Assembly (NCBI RefSeq): GCF_020687245.1
Contig: NZ_JAJEQG010000009.1
Coordinates: 1 to 64,000 of the forward strand
Direction of reading: 5' to 3'
Length of the DNA: 64,000 nt
Origin: Faecalibacterium longum CLA-AA-H243
GTDB lineage: Bacteria > Bacillota > Clostridia > Oscillospirales > Ruminococcaceae
Part shown: piece after piece, positions 26,413-35,774 of the stretch
How positions within the stretch are numbered: position 1 is the stretch's first letter
How the letters are laid out: each line of letters opens with the position of its first letter
Position numbers and translations under genes: made by a program
The notes under the pieces: model-generated
What the model saw: only the letters and a program-made list of their open reading frames with translations
The model's database searches: none
Told to the model about the DNA's origin: nothing

Positions 26413-27183
26413 ATGGATAAGGCAAAGCGCAAGGCCATTATTGCTGGCAACTGGAAGATGAACAAGACCGCCTCCGAGGCTGCTGTTCTGGTGGACGAGC
26501 TCATTCCCGCCGTCAAGGACGCATCCTGCGAGGTCGTCATCTGCACTCCCTATACCGATCTGGTCACTGCTGTGGCAAAGACCAAGGGTACCAACATCCA
26601 TGTCGGTGCCGAGAACGTCCATTTCGAGAAGTCCGGCGCATTCACCGGCGAGATCAGCGCTGATATGCTGGTGGACCTGGGCGTCGAGTACGTCATCGTC
26701 GGTCACTCCGAGCGCCGTCAGTATTTCGCAGAGACCGACCAGACCGTCAACAAGCGCGCTCTGGCCGCTCTGAACGCCGGCCTGAAGGTCATCATCTGCG
26801 TGGGCGAGAGCCTGCAGCAGCGTGAGGAGGGCGTCACCGAGGAGCTGGTCCGGATGCAGACCAAGATCGCCCTGCGCGATGTCACCGCCGAGCAGATGGC
26901 AAACGTCGTCATCGCCTACGAGCCCATCTGGGCCATCGGCACCGGCAAGACCGCTACTGCCGACCAGGCTGAGGAAGTCTGCGCTCAGATCCGCAAGGTC
27001 ATCGGCGAGGTCTACGGCGAAGCCGTGGCCGAGGCTACCACCGTCCAGTACGGCGGCAGCATGAACGCCAAGAACTGCGAGGAGCTGCTGAGCAAGAAGG
27101 ACGTGGACGGCGGCCTCATCGGCGGTGCTTCCCTGAAGGCTCCTGACTTTGCTGTCATCGTCAACGCTGCCACCAAGGGCTAA
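26413..27183 (+). CDS. tpiA: Triosephosphate isomerase
   Basis: A 256-residue TIM barrel. AGNWKMNK holds the catalytic lysine and asparagine, [11 protein letters not shown] the electrophilic histidine, [21 protein letters not shown] the catalytic glutamate and the mobile loop, and [15 protein letters not shown] plus [11 protein letters not shown] the phosphate-binding end. It interconverts dihydroxyacetone phosphate and glyceraldehyde-3-phosphate. It is 83 nt after pgk with AAGGAGAA before the start, in one operon with pgk and gpmI. Confidence 0.98.
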   Translation: MDKAKRKAIIAGNWKMNKTASEAAVLVDELIPAVKDASCEVVICTPYTDLVTAVAKTKGTNIHVGAENVHFEKSGAFTGEISADMLVDLGVEYVIVGHSERRQYFAETDQTVNKRALAALNAGLKVIICVGESLQQREEGVTEELVRMQTKIALRDVTAEQMANVVIAYEPIWAIGTGKTATADQAEEVCAQIRKVIGEVYGEAVAEATTVQYGGSMNAKNCEELLSKKDVDGGLIGGASLKAPDFAVIVNAATKG

Positions 27184-27284
27184 GCCCTGAGCGGTAAAAA
27201 TCGTTCTCTCTGCGCCCGGCTGCGCCGCATTTCCGGCAGGGAGCCGGGCGCTGTTTGTTGAATTTTCAAAGGAGATCCTATTTT

Positions 27285-28811
27285 ATGTCCAAGAAACCTG
27301 TTCTGCTCTGCATCATGGACGGCTTTGGCTGGACCCCCAACGAGACCTACGGCAACGCCGTGGTTGCAGCCAAGAAGCCTTTCCTTGACTCTCTGATGGC
27401 AAAATATCCTATGACCACCATCGACGCTTCCGGCATGGCTGTGGGCCTGCCCGACGGCCAGATGGGCAACTCTGAGGTGGGTCATACCAATATGGGTGCC
27501 GGCCGCATCGTCTACCAGCAGCTGACCCTCATCACCAAGTCCATCCGCGACGGTGAGATGCTCAAGAACCCCGTCCTCGTCAAGAACATGAAGGCTGCCA
27601 TCGACGCCGGCAAGGCGATCCATCTGATGGGTCTGGTGGGTACCGGCGGTGTCCACAGCCACGCTGACCACTGGTTCGGTGTGCTGGAAATGGCAAAGCG
27701 CATGGGTGCCAAGGAAGTCTACCTCCACTGCATCACCGATGGCCGCGACACCGACCCCCACTCCGGCAAGGGCTTCCTTGCCGACCTGCAGGCCAAGCTG
27801 GATGAGCTGGGCATCGGCAAGATCGCCAGCGTCTCTGGCCGTTACTACGCCATGGACCGCGACAACAACTGGGACCGTGAGGAGAAGGCTTACGCTGCCT
27901 TCGTCTACGGCGAGGGCAACCACGCCGCCAACGCTCAGGAGGCCATCGAGGCATCCTACGCCGACGACAAGACCGACGAGTTCGTTCTGCCCTGCGTCAC
28001 CTGCGAGGGTGGCCGTGTGCAGGACGGCGACACCGTTATCTTCATGAACTTCCGTCCCGACCGCGCCCGTCAGATGACCCGCATCTTCTGCGACGACGCC
28101 TTCACCGGCTTCGAGCGCCGCGGCGGTCGCAAGCAGGTCCACTACGTCTGCATGGCCGAGTATGACGCCACCATGCCCAACTGCGAGGTCGCTTATCCTC
28201 CTGTTGAGCTGAAGAACGTCCTGGGCCAGTACCTGTCCGAGAACGGCAAGACCCAGCTGCGCATTGCCGAGACCGAGAAGTACGCTCATGTCACCTTCTT
28301 CTTCAACGGCGGTGTTGAGGCTCCCTACGAGGGCGAGGACCGCTGTGTCATCCCCAGCCCGAAGGTCGCCACCTACGACCTCAAGCCTGAGATGAGCGCC
28401 CCCGAGGTCGCTGACGAGTGCGTCAAGCGCATCGAGAGCGGCAAGTACGACGTGGTCATCCTGAACTTCGCAAACTGCGATATGGTCGGCCACACCGGCG
28501 TCTTTGAAGCCGCTGTCAAGGCCGTTGAGGCTGTGGACGCTGCTGTCGAGAAGGTCGTCACCGCTGTGCTGAACGCTGGCGGCTGCGCTTTCCTGACCGC
28601 TGACCACGGCAACGCCGAGAAGATGAAGAACCCCGACGGCACTCCGTTCACCGCCCACACCACCAACGTCGTGCCTTTCGTGGCCATCGGCTGCGGCGAT
28701 GTGAAGCTGCGCGAGGGCGGCTGCCTGGCCGACATCGCACCCACCATGCTGCCCTATATCGGCCTGCCCGTCCCGGCAGAGATGACCGGCAAGAGCATCA
28801 TCGCGGAGTAA
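27285..28811 (+). CDS. gpmI: 2,3-bisphosphoglycerate-independent phosphoglycerate mutase
   Basis: A 508-residue iPGM. LCIMDGFGW opens the metal site, QMGNSEVGHTNMGAGR holds the catalytic serine (residue 63), HSHADH and DGRDTDPHSGKGFL are domain-B substrate residues, and NFANCDMVGHTG with LTADHGNAEKM give the C-terminal metal ligands. It converts 3- to 2-phosphoglycerate with manganese-type metals. ATG at 27285 has AAAGGAGAT upstream; an in-frame TTG at 27255 is ignored because it precedes that site. It ends in a strong terminator. Confidence 0.97.
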   Translation: MSKKPVLLCIMDGFGWTPNETYGNAVVAAKKPFLDSLMAKYPMTTIDASGMAVGLPDGQMGNSEVGHTNMGAGRIVYQQLTLITKSIRDGEMLKNPVLVKNMKAAIDAGKAIHLMGLVGTGGVHSHADHWFGVLEMAKRMGAKEVYLHCITDGRDTDPHSGKGFLADLQAKLDELGIGKIASVSGRYYAMDRDNNWDREEKAYAAFVYGEGNHAANAQEAIEASYADDKTDEFVLPCVTCEGGRVQDGDTVIFMNFRPDRARQMTRIFCDDAFTGFERRGGRKQVHYVCMAEYDATMPNCEVAYPPVELKNVLGQYLSENGKTQLRIAETEKYAHVTFFFNGGVEAPYEGEDRCVIPSPKVATYDLKPEMSAPEVADECVKRIESGKYDVVILNFANCDMVGHTGVFEAAVKAVEAVDAAVEKVVTAVLNAGGCAFLTADHGNAEKMKNPDGTPFTAHTTNVVPFVAIGCGDVKLREGGCLADIAPTMLPYIGLPVPAEMTGKSIIAE

Positions 28812-28833
28812 ACCTTTTTTGAAATAACGCAAG

Positions 28834-28871
28834 CGCCCCGCAGCTCGTAACAGAGCTGCGGGGCGTTTTTT
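28834..28871 (+). terminator. Terminator of the pgk-tpiA-gpmI operon
   Basis: A perfect 13-bp stem (CGCCCCGCAGCTC / GAGCTGCGGGGCG) with a 6-nt loop is followed by six Ts. It sits between gpmI and a convergent minus-strand gene. Confidence 0.9.
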
Positions 28872-28886
28872 GTGCTATTTGGCTTT

Positions 28887-29384
28887 TCAGCGCTCGACCC
28901 AGATGGACATCTTCGCACTGGTAGAGATGTCGCCGAGAAGGATGGTGTCCATCTTGATGCTGCAGGTCACGGCCAGCGCTTTGTTGGAATCGCTGCCGGT
29001 GAGCACCGAGGCGGGCAGGTTCTTGAGGGTCAGCACGGCGGTTCCGTCGGACAGGTCGCCGCTCAGAGTGCCGTCATAGTTCACCTCGCCGATGGCGATG
29101 CCGGTGAGACGGCCGGTCATGTTCATGGAAGAGAGCTGCTTGACCGGGAGTTCGAGAGTGAAGGTGCCGTTGGGCTGGCGGGTGAGGGTGGCTTCGCGGG
29201 TGGTGTCCACGGCACTGTCGGCCATCGACTCCTTGTCCCCGGACTCCCGCCAGAACCGGACGCCCACCGTCATCTTGACGGCGGCGGCACTGGCACTGAC
29301 CGCCAGCGTCAGGAGCAGCAGCAGCGAGACGAGGACCGCCCCGGTGCGTCTGCCCATATGCTTCAAAGAAATCGTCATATTCAA
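28887..29384 (-). CDS. Small exported protein of unknown function
   Basis: A 165-residue protein with a signal peptide: basic MGRRTGAV, hydrophobic LVSLLLLLTLAVSASA and a probable cleavage after ASA. The mature part (about 130 residues) is rich in short beta-strand patterns (GTFTLELPVKQL, VNYDGTLSGDLSDGTAVLTLKNL) and ends in SIWVER, suggesting a secreted beta-sandwich. No cysteines or catalytic motif stand out and I do not recognise the family. The start could be TTG 29384 (GGAAAGG seven bases upstream), ATG 29378 or ATG 29357. It is transcribed alone, against gpmI. Confidence 0.65.
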   Translation of the reverse strand: MNMTISLKHMGRRTGAVLVSLLLLLTLAVSASAAAVKMTVGVRFWRESGDKESMADSAVDTTREATLTRQPNGTFTLELPVKQLSSMNMTGRLTGIAIGEVNYDGTLSGDLSDGTAVLTLKNLPASVLTGSDSNKALAVTCSIKMDTILLGDISTSAKMSIWVER

Positions 29385-29566
29385 GAATCGACCTTTCCAG
29401 CCGCAGAGGCGGCTCTGTGCGTTCCAAAACGGAACGCGAAGGAATTTGTCACCGCAAAAATAACATATTCAGAAGAAAAAGTCAATCTGGCTTGTGATGG
29501 TTTCACAAAAATGTTTCACATAAGACACATCTTATGGAAGAAAAACACAGACTTTGCCGAAGACAC

Positions 29567-29599
29567 AAAAAAGCCGCCTCCCGGCGGACGGGAAGCGGC
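29567..29599 (-). terminator. Terminator of the hydrogenase gene
   Basis: On the minus strand GCCGCTTCCCG pairs with CGGGAGGCGGC (10 of 11) and is followed by TTTTTTGTG, 16 nt after the hydrogenase stop. Confidence 0.75.
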
Positions 29600-29614
29600 A
29601 GAAGTCAGGAAAAC

Positions 29615-31168
29615 TTAGACCTCAAAGTTGGGGTCGTCCTTCAGCACGTGGATGCTGGTCATGAAGGGGCTCTGCTCGGGGTCCTGGAACGGAGCCTCCT
29701 TGACGTACTTGTTCAGGGCGACAGCAGTGCGGGTGGGGTCGGCGATGGTGCCGGCGCCGCCGATGCAGCCGCCGGGGCAGCCCATGCCTTCCAGCAGGTA
29801 GCCGTTGTACTTGCCGGCCTTGGCCAGCATCAGCAGCTTCTTGCACTCGGCGAGGCCCTGTGCGGACGCGATCTTGACGTCCATATCGGGATGCCACTCC
29901 TTGACCTTGTCGGCGACAGCCTTGGCGACGCCGCCGGACTGTGCGAAGCCGCGGCCTGCACCGGAAGCGTGGACCAGATCGACCTCATCGGGGTCGACTT
30001 CGAGGTTAGCCACGTCGATGTCCTTGGCCTCGATGATGCCGGCCAGTTCCTCGAAGGTCAGCACGAAGTCCACATCAGAGCGGACGGTGCGGCGGGAAGC
30101 TTCCAGCTTCTTGGCGGCGCAGGGTCCGATAAAGCACATACGGGCCTCGGGGTCGGCCTGCTTCATCATGCGGGCGGTAAAGACCATGGGGGTCATGGTC
30201 ATGGAGATGTTCTTTGCAAGATCCGGGAAGGCGGTCTTTGCCATCATGCTCCATGCCGGGCAGCAGGAAGTAGCCATGAAGTTCAGCTTGTTGGGAACCT
30301 CCTCCAGGAAGTCGTGGGCCTCATCCACGGTACACAGGTCGGCACCGATGGCGACCTCCACGACGTCGTAGAAGCCCAGAGCCTTCAGCGCAGCCTTGAG
30401 CTTGCCGGTGGAGGCCAGGCCCGGGAACTGGTTGATGAAGGCGGGAGCGACGAGGGCGTAGATGCGGTCACCGCGGTTGAAGCCCTGAATGAGCTGGTAG
30501 ATCTGGCCTTTGTCGGCGATGGCACCGAAGGGGCAGTTGACCAGACACTGGCCGCAGGACACGCACTTGCTGTAGTCGATCTCGGCGCGGCCCAGCTCAT
30601 CGGAGTGGATGGCACCCATGCCGCAGGCAGCGGCGCAGGGACGCTCGGTCTTGACGATGGCGTTGTAGGGGCAGACGCCGACGCAGCGGCCGCACTTGAT
30701 GCACTTTTCCTGGTCGATGGTGGAACGGCCGCTCTCCCAGGTGATAGCCTTCTTGGGGCAGACTTCCATACAGGGGTGTGCGAGGCAGCCCTGGCACAGG
30801 TCGGAGACCTTGACCAGCTTCTCGGGGCAGCGGTTGCAGGCAAACTTGATGACGTTCACCAGCGGGGGGTCATAATACTTATCGGCGATGGAAGCGTCCT
30901 CCAGACCGGAGACGACGCTGTTGTGCTCGTCCATGCGGCGGGTGGGCAGGCCCATGGCCAGACGAACGCGCTCCTCGACGATGGCGCGCTCAAGGAAGAT
31001 GTCCTTGCGGAGCTTGCCTTCCTCACCGGGGATGATGGTGTAAGGGATCTTGCGCATCAGGTGGTTGGCCTGCTCGCCCTTGACGTTGGCGTAGGCCATC
31101 CGTGCCACCTCGGTAAAGACCTGGCGGCGGATCTGGATGACCGTCGTGTTGATTCCTCTGAAACTCAT
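29615..31168 (-). CDS. [FeFe] hydrogenase, group-B-type monomer
   Basis: A 517-residue protein. Ferredoxin-type clusters fill the N-terminal half: CNRC with CQGCLAHPCMEVCP (about residues 128-160), CIKCGRCVGVCPYNAI, CAAACGMGAI, and CVSCGQCLVNCPFGAI. The H-cluster domain follows with TSCCPAW (L1), FIGPCAAKKLEAS (L2) and EGMGCPGGCIGGAG (L3). All four H-cluster cysteines are present. The L2 form GPCAAKK and the L3 form with GAG resemble group B enzymes rather than group A (MPCxxKxxE, ACPGGC). It likely couples reduced ferredoxin to hydrogen turnover. ATG at 31168 has AAGGAGA upstream; the open frame reaches 31282 without a better start. No maturase genes are nearby. Confidence 0.88.
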   Translation of the reverse strand: MSFRGINTTVIQIRRQVFTEVARMAYANVKGEQANHLMRKIPYTIIPGEEGKLRKDIFLERAIVEERVRLAMGLPTRRMDEHNSVVSGLEDASIADKYYDPPLVNVIKFACNRCPEKLVKVSDLCQGCLAHPCMEVCPKKAITWESGRSTIDQEKCIKCGRCVGVCPYNAIVKTERPCAAACGMGAIHSDELGRAEIDYSKCVSCGQCLVNCPFGAIADKGQIYQLIQGFNRGDRIYALVAPAFINQFPGLASTGKLKAALKALGFYDVVEVAIGADLCTVDEAHDFLEEVPNKLNFMATSCCPAWSMMAKTAFPDLAKNISMTMTPMVFTARMMKQADPEARMCFIGPCAAKKLEASRRTVRSDVDFVLTFEELAGIIEAKDIDVANLEVDPDEVDLVHASGAGRGFAQSGGVAKAVADKVKEWHPDMDVKIASAQGLAECKKLLMLAKAGKYNGYLLEGMGCPGGCIGGAGTIADPTRTAVALNKYVKEAPFQDPEQSPFMTSIHVLKDDPNFEV

Positions 31169-31414
31169 TCCAATCTCTCCTTGTTTTGAAACAACAGAAC
31201 AAAAAACCGCTCCGACGCGGCTTTTCTTCGGGGCATTTGGTACTGGGCTGCTGCAAACAGCCGGATGCCCCGAATAATCCACTTTTATTGTAGCATAAAC
31301 CCTTCGGGAAGAAAAGGGAAAAGCTTAAAATTTGTTATGAAATTCACAACTGATATATCTTGCACAAATGAGAACAAATGGATTTGTACAAAACAGCAAA
31401 GAAACGGCTAAGAT

Positions 31415-32710
31415 TTATACCATCTCGGCCCGGACACGCTCGCCGTCGTAGCTGCCCAGCCGGACATGGACGATCTCGCCGCTCTTATGGCCCGGGGCCG
31501 AGACCACGACAGGAACATACAGCCGGGTGTAGCCGGTGAAGAGGGTGCCGGAGAGGGGGGTCTCCAGCAGAACGTCGTCCTCGCTGCCCTCGCAGCCGGC
31601 CAGCACCTCGCGGCGGATGTCCTCGGCGATGGCGTTCATCTCCCGGCTGCGGGCCTGTTTTTCGCGCTCATGGACCTGGTCGGGGAAGTCGTAGGCGGGG
31701 GTGCCGCTGCGGCGGGAGTAGGGGAAGACGTGGACTTTCAGGAAGCCGATCTCCTTCAGGAACGCGCAGCTCTCCCGGAAATCTTCCTCCGTCTCGCCGG
31801 GGAAGCCGCAGATGCAGTCGGTGGTGAAGCTGACCGGGCGGTCACCGTAGGCGGCGCGGAGCTGGCGAACCACCTCGGCGTACTGCTCGGCGGTATAGAC
31901 GCGGCGCATCCGGCGCAGGGTGGCGCTGCAGCCGCTCTGCAGGCTCAGATGGTACTGGGGGCAGAGCTTGTCCACTGCCGCCAGCCGGGTGATGTATTCG
32001 GGGGTCAGCATATCGGGGTCAAGGCTGCCCAGCCGGATACGCTCGATGCCCTCCACCCGGGCGCACTTCTCCACCAGCTCCACAAGGTTGGTGCCGGTGT
32101 CGAGGCCGTAGCTGGGCAGGGAGATGGCGCTGAGCACCACTTCCCGGTAGCCGGAAGCGGCCAGCTGGCGCAGCTCGGCGAGGATGCTCTCTTCCGAGCG
32201 GCTGCGCACCGGGCCGCGGGCGCGGGGGATGACGCAGTAGGCGCACTGACGGTTGCAGCCGTCCTCTACTTTGATAAAGGCGCGGGTGTGGGTCTCGAAC
32301 CGCTCCACTGGCAGTTCCTCGAACCGCTCGCCCTTCGCGTGGGGGGCGATGGCGACGATGCGCTCGTGGCCGTCCAGCAGCTTGAGCACATTATCGAGGA
32401 TGGCTTTCCGGTCGCCGTTGCCGCAGACCAGGTCAGCCTCCATGAACTGGGCCGCTTCCTCGGGGAAAGCCTGCGGGTAGCAGCCGGTGAGGACGGTGAC
32501 GGCGCCGGGGTTCTCGCGCTTGGCCCGGCGGAGCCACTTGCGGCTCTTCTGGTCGCCGAAGTTGGTGACGGTGCAGCTGTTCACCACAAAGACGTCGGCC
32601 TCTTCGCCCTCCGGCACGATGGTGAAACCGGCGGAGCGGAACATCTGTTCCAGCGCACCGGTCTCATTTAAGTTGACCTTGCAGCCAAGGGTATAAAAAC
32701 AAACTCGCAT
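31415..32710 (-). CDS. mtaB: tRNA t6A37 methylthiotransferase MtaB
   Basis: A 431-residue radical SAM methylthiotransferase. The N-terminal UPF0004 domain begins CFYTLGCKVNLNETGALEQMF and has VVNSCTVTNFGDQKSRKWLRR, the ligands of the auxiliary cluster. CNRQCAYCVIPRARGPVRSR is the radical SAM cluster motif; SLQSGCSATLRRMRR and TDCICGFPGETEEDF follow, with a C-terminal TRAM domain. It makes ms2t6A from t6A at position 37 of ANN-decoding tRNAs. GCKVN rather than GCQMN separates it from MiaB. It diverges from the carboxypeptidase gene. Confidence 0.95.
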   Translation of the reverse strand: MRVCFYTLGCKVNLNETGALEQMFRSAGFTIVPEGEEADVFVVNSCTVTNFGDQKSRKWLRRAKRENPGAVTVLTGCYPQAFPEEAAQFMEADLVCGNGDRKAILDNVLKLLDGHERIVAIAPHAKGERFEELPVERFETHTRAFIKVEDGCNRQCAYCVIPRARGPVRSRSEESILAELRQLAASGYREVVLSAISLPSYGLDTGTNLVELVEKCARVEGIERIRLGSLDPDMLTPEYITRLAAVDKLCPQYHLSLQSGCSATLRRMRRVYTAEQYAEVVRQLRAAYGDRPVSFTTDCICGFPGETEEDFRESCAFLKEIGFLKVHVFPYSRRSGTPAYDFPDQVHEREKQARSREMNAIAEDIRREVLAGCEGSEDDVLLETPLSGTLFTGYTRLYVPVVVSAPGHKSGEIVHVRLGSYDGERVRAEMV

Positions 32711-32726
32711 GGGGTGTCCTTTCTGA

Positions 32727-32785
32727 AACCTCTCCGATTTGGCTCCCCTGTCGGGGAAGCTGGCTGCGAAGCAGACGGAGAGGTT
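32727..32785. repeat. Palindromic repeat element in the mtaB leader
   Basis: AACCTCTCCG (32727-32736) and CGGAGAGGTT (32776-32785) are perfect 10-bp inverted arms enclosing a second hairpin, CCCC-TGT-CGGGG, and the near-repeat GCTTCGCAG. The layout resembles small palindromic elements scattered through Faecalibacterium-like genomes, from memory. It lies in the 5' leader of mtaB and would fold in its mRNA. Confidence 0.6.
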
Positions 32786-32808
32786 ATTACCTTATAATAA
32801 ACCATCCT

Positions 32809-32817
32809 ATTATAGCA
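32809..32817 (-). promoter_or_regulatory. Extended -10 promoter for mtaB
   Basis: On the minus strand TGCTATAAT is an extended -10 box about 95 nt before the mtaB start, with no strong -35. The leader it would produce contains the palindromic repeat. Confidence 0.45.
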
Positions 32818-32902
32818 GATTTTTCCCGGGGAGAAAAGAGCATTCCGGCCTCTTTTTTTGCATAGAATGCAATCAGACAGACATTGCGGGGAGGGACAAG
32901 GG

Positions 32903-34159
32903 ATGGAACGAAAGAATTTTGCGGTGCTCTGCGCAGCCGTGCTCTGTTTCTGGCTGTTTGCACTGGCCCTTGGGACGGCGGAGGGCGTGGGCCTGCGGGC
33001 TGTCATGCACCCGGAAGAGAGGGCCGTCAGCGCCGACGTCGAGGAAGCGGCAGAAGGAATTCTGCTGCCGACTGCAGCCGCCGCGCCTCAGCTCGACCTC
33101 AACTGCCGAGCTGCCATCCTCATTGAGCAGGGGAGCGGACGGGTCCTCTACGAGAAGAACGCCGACGAGCGGGTCCCCATCGCCTCCATCACCAAGGTGA
33201 TGACCCTGCTGCTTGCTTTCGAGGCTGTCCACGACGGGCGGCTGACCATGGAGACGCCGGTGCCGGTGAGTGAGCACGCCTACCACATGGGCGGCAGTCA
33301 GATCTGGCTGGAGCCGGGGGAGCACTTTACATTGGACGAGATGATAAAGGCAATCTGCGTTTCCTCTGCTAACGACGCGGCAGTAGCCGTGGCCGAGCTG
33401 GTGGGCGGCAGTGAGCCGGCCTTCGTGGAGCAGATGAACGCCCGGGCCGCCTCGCTGGGGATGGAGCAGACGTCTTTCCGCAACGCCTGCGGGCTGGACG
33501 CCGAAGGCCATCTCTCCACGGCCCGGGATGTGGCCGCCATGAGCCGCACCATCCTGAACACCTGCCCCGAGGTGCTGCACTACACCGGCATCTGGACGGA
33601 TACCCTCCGGGGCGGGGCGACCCAGCTGGTCAATACGAATAAGCTTCTCCGCCGGTATGAGGGGATCACCGGCCTCAAGACCGGCACCACCGGCGGCGCG
33701 GGCATCTGCATCTCGGCCAGCGCCACCCGGAACGGCCTTTCCCTCATCGCGGTGATATTGGGCGCACCGTCCAGCGCCGACCGCTTCGACGCCGCCACGA
33801 CTCTGCTGGACTACGGCTTCGGGGCCTATGAGGCCGCGCCGCTGCCAAAACTCGAGGCACAGCCGCTCCAGATCACGGTCAGGGGCAGCGCGGCGGGCAG
33901 CGTCCCGCTGGATTACTCGGCCCTGCCGGAGACGGTGCTGGTGGAGAAGGGGAGCGGGGCGTCCCTGCATACCGAGCTGACCCTGCCCGAGGAGCTGGAA
34001 GCCCCGGTGGAGCAGGGCCAGACGCTGGGCAAAGCCGTGGTCTATCAGGGGAAAGCACTTCTGGAAGAGTACGAAGTGCGTGCTGCCGCCGATGCGCCGA
34101 GGATGACTGTCCGGGACGCCATCGGCCTGCTGTGGCAGAGCCTCACCGGCGCGGCATGA
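32903..34159 (+). CDS. dacF: D-alanyl-D-alanine carboxypeptidase (DacF/PBP5-like)
   Basis: A 418-residue exported peptidase S11 protein. Residues 5-25 form a signal peptide. The serine-hydrolase motifs are in order: SITK (95-98), SAN (155-157) and KTG (259-261). After about residue 300 comes the smaller beta-rich C-terminal domain. It trims the terminal D-alanine of peptidoglycan stem peptides outside the membrane. ATG at 32903 follows GGGGAGGG; the upstream in-frame ATG at 32858 lacks a site and would disrupt the signal peptide. Confidence 0.92.
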   Translation: MERKNFAVLCAAVLCFWLFALALGTAEGVGLRAVMHPEERAVSADVEEAAEGILLPTAAAAPQLDLNCRAAILIEQGSGRVLYEKNADERVPIASITKVMTLLLAFEAVHDGRLTMETPVPVSEHAYHMGGSQIWLEPGEHFTLDEMIKAICVSSANDAAVAVAELVGGSEPAFVEQMNARAASLGMEQTSFRNACGLDAEGHLSTARDVAAMSRTILNTCPEVLHYTGIWTDTLRGGATQLVNTNKLLRRYEGITGLKTGTTGGAGICISASATRNGLSLIAVILGAPSSADRFDAATTLLDYGFGAYEAAPLPKLEAQPLQITVRGSAAGSVPLDYSALPETVLVEKGSGASLHTELTLPEELEAPVEQGQTLGKAVVYQGKALLEEYEVRAAADAPRMTVRDAIGLLWQSLTGAA

Positions 34160-34288
34160 CCGAAAACTGCGCACTACCGGTCAAAAACGGTCAGCGAGGG
34201 CAAAGAATGGCTTGGACGTTTGTATAAAAGATGTAAGAGCATACAAAACAACACTATTAAAATTGTATGAAAAGCGAGGATTTTGGCC

Positions 34289-34347
34289 TTGACTTTGCCC
34301 GGCGGGAACGGTACACTTATACCAAGAAAAACCCTCGCCGGGCAAAG
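34289..34347 (+). promoter_or_regulatory. pgi promoter flanked by a 12-bp inverted repeat
   Basis: TTGACT (34289-34294) and TACACT (34312-34317) are 17 bp apart. CTTTGCCCGGCG (34293-34304) and CGCCGGGCAAAG (34336-34347) are perfect inverted arms, one overlapping the -35 box and spacer and the other just after the expected start of transcription, so the -10 box lies between them. This could be a repressor operator acting by looping or a pair of half-sites. The rest of 34160-34379 holds no gene. Confidence 0.6.
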
Positions 34348-34379
34348 AGCCCGTAAAATGTTTTGGAGGTTTTGATAGA

Positions 34380-35711
34380 ATGAGTCTCGCTCTGAATACA
34401 AAGCACCTCTCCAGTTTCATCAACGAAGAGGAATACAAGGCCATCTACCCCCAGGTAGAGGCCGCGCACAAGACGCTGGAAGCCAAGAACGGCCCCGGCA
34501 GCGACTTCCTGGGCTGGATGTATCTGCCCCGTGATTATGATAAGGAAGAGTTTGAGCGCATCAAGGCAGCTGCTGCCAAGATCCGTGAGGATTCCGACGT
34601 TCTGGTGGTCGCCGGCATCGGCGGCAGCTATCTGGGCGCACGCGCCGTCATCGAAGCCGTCAAGGGGATGTACCACAACGAGCTGGACAACGGCCTGAAG
34701 ATCTACTTCTGCGGCAACAGCATCAGCCCCACCTATCTGAATGACATCATCGCGCTGTGCAAGGGCAAGCGCTTCTCCATCAACGTCATCTCCAAGTCCG
34801 GCACCACCACCGAGACCTCTCTGGCCTTCCGTGTGCTGCGCAAGCTGCTGGAAGACGAGATGGGCGTGGAAGAAGCCAACAAGCGCATCTACGCCACCAC
34901 CGACCGCGCCAAGGGTACCCTCAAGCAGCTGGCTGACGCGCAGGGCTGGCCCACCTTCGTCGTCCCCGACGATGTCGGCGGCCGCTACTCCGTCCTTTCC
35001 GCTGTGGGCCTGCTGCCCATCGCTGCTGCCGGCATCAGCATCGACGACGTCATGAAGGGCGCAGCCGACGCGATGGAGCGCTTCTCCGTGCTCAGCCCCG
35101 ACAACGACGCCTACAAGTATGCGGCCATCCGCAACATCCTGTACCGCAAGGGCAAGAGCATCGAGATCCTCGAGTGCTATGAGCCGAACTTCACCCTCAT
35201 GAACGAGTGGTACAAGCAGCTGTTCGGTGAGAGCGAGGGCAAGGACAACAAGGGTCTGTTCCCCGCAAGCTGCATCTTCTCCACCGACCTGCACTCCATG
35301 GGTCAGTTCATCCAGGAAGGCTCCCGCACCATGTTCGAGACCATCGTGGATGTCAAGAAGCCCGCACAGGACCTCTTCATCGACAAGCTGGAGGGCAACT
35401 TCGACGGCCTGAACTTCCTGGCTGACCAGAACATGAGCGTGGTCAACCGCAAGGCTATGGAAGGAACTATCCTCGCCCACACCGACGGCGGCGTGCCGGA
35501 GGTGGTCATCGAGGTGGACGACCTGTCCGCTTATAATGTGGGCTACCTCATCTACTTCTTCTGGCGTGCCTGCGCCTGCAGCGGCTACCTGCTGAGCGTC
35601 AACCCCTTCAACCAGCCGGGCGTCGAGAGCTATAAGAAGAACATGTTCGCTCTGCTGGGCAAGCCGGGTTATGAGAACCTGACCGCCGAGCTGGAAGCAA
35701 AGCTGAAGTAA
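34380..35711 (+). CDS. pgi: Glucose-6-phosphate isomerase
   Basis: A 443-residue PGI of the bacterial short form. [21 protein letters not shown] and [23 protein letters not shown] are the sugar-phosphate binding loops, and [21 protein letters not shown] plus a C-terminal [16 protein letters not shown] hold the catalytic histidine/lysine side. It interconverts glucose-6-P and fructose-6-P and so feeds both glycolysis and the nucleotide-sugar pathways of the polysaccharide locus. TTTTGGAGG precedes the start. Confidence 0.97.
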   Translation: MSLALNTKHLSSFINEEEYKAIYPQVEAAHKTLEAKNGPGSDFLGWMYLPRDYDKEEFERIKAAAAKIREDSDVLVVAGIGGSYLGARAVIEAVKGMYHNELDNGLKIYFCGNSISPTYLNDIIALCKGKRFSINVISKSGTTTETSLAFRVLRKLLEDEMGVEEANKRIYATTDRAKGTLKQLADAQGWPTFVVPDDVGGRYSVLSAVGLLPIAAAGISIDDVMKGAADAMERFSVLSPDNDAYKYAAIRNILYRKGKSIEILECYEPNFTLMNEWYKQLFGESEGKDNKGLFPASCIFSTDLHSMGQFIQEGSRTMFETIVDVKKPAQDLFIDKLEGNFDGLNFLADQNMSVVNRKAMEGTILAHTDGGVPEVVIEVDDLSAYNVGYLIYFFWRACACSGYLLSVNPFNQPGVESYKKNMFALLGKPGYENLTAELEAKLK

Positions 35712-35774
35712 GAGCAAGCGGAACAAAAAACGATCTCCCGCCGTGAGGCGTGGAAAATACAGGAGGACAGAACT

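Noticed and set aside
25127-28832. Long minus-strand open frames opposite pgk, tpiA and gpmI (373 and 550 codons)
   Set aside because: They mirror the codon bias of highly expressed GC-rich genes. They have repetitive Leu/Val/Gly/Ala composition, no recognisable domain and no ribosome-binding sites.
29534-31189. 551-codon plus-strand frame opposite the hydrogenase
   Set aside because: The minus strand encodes hydrogenase motifs with all cluster cysteines; the plus frame is low-complexity shadow.
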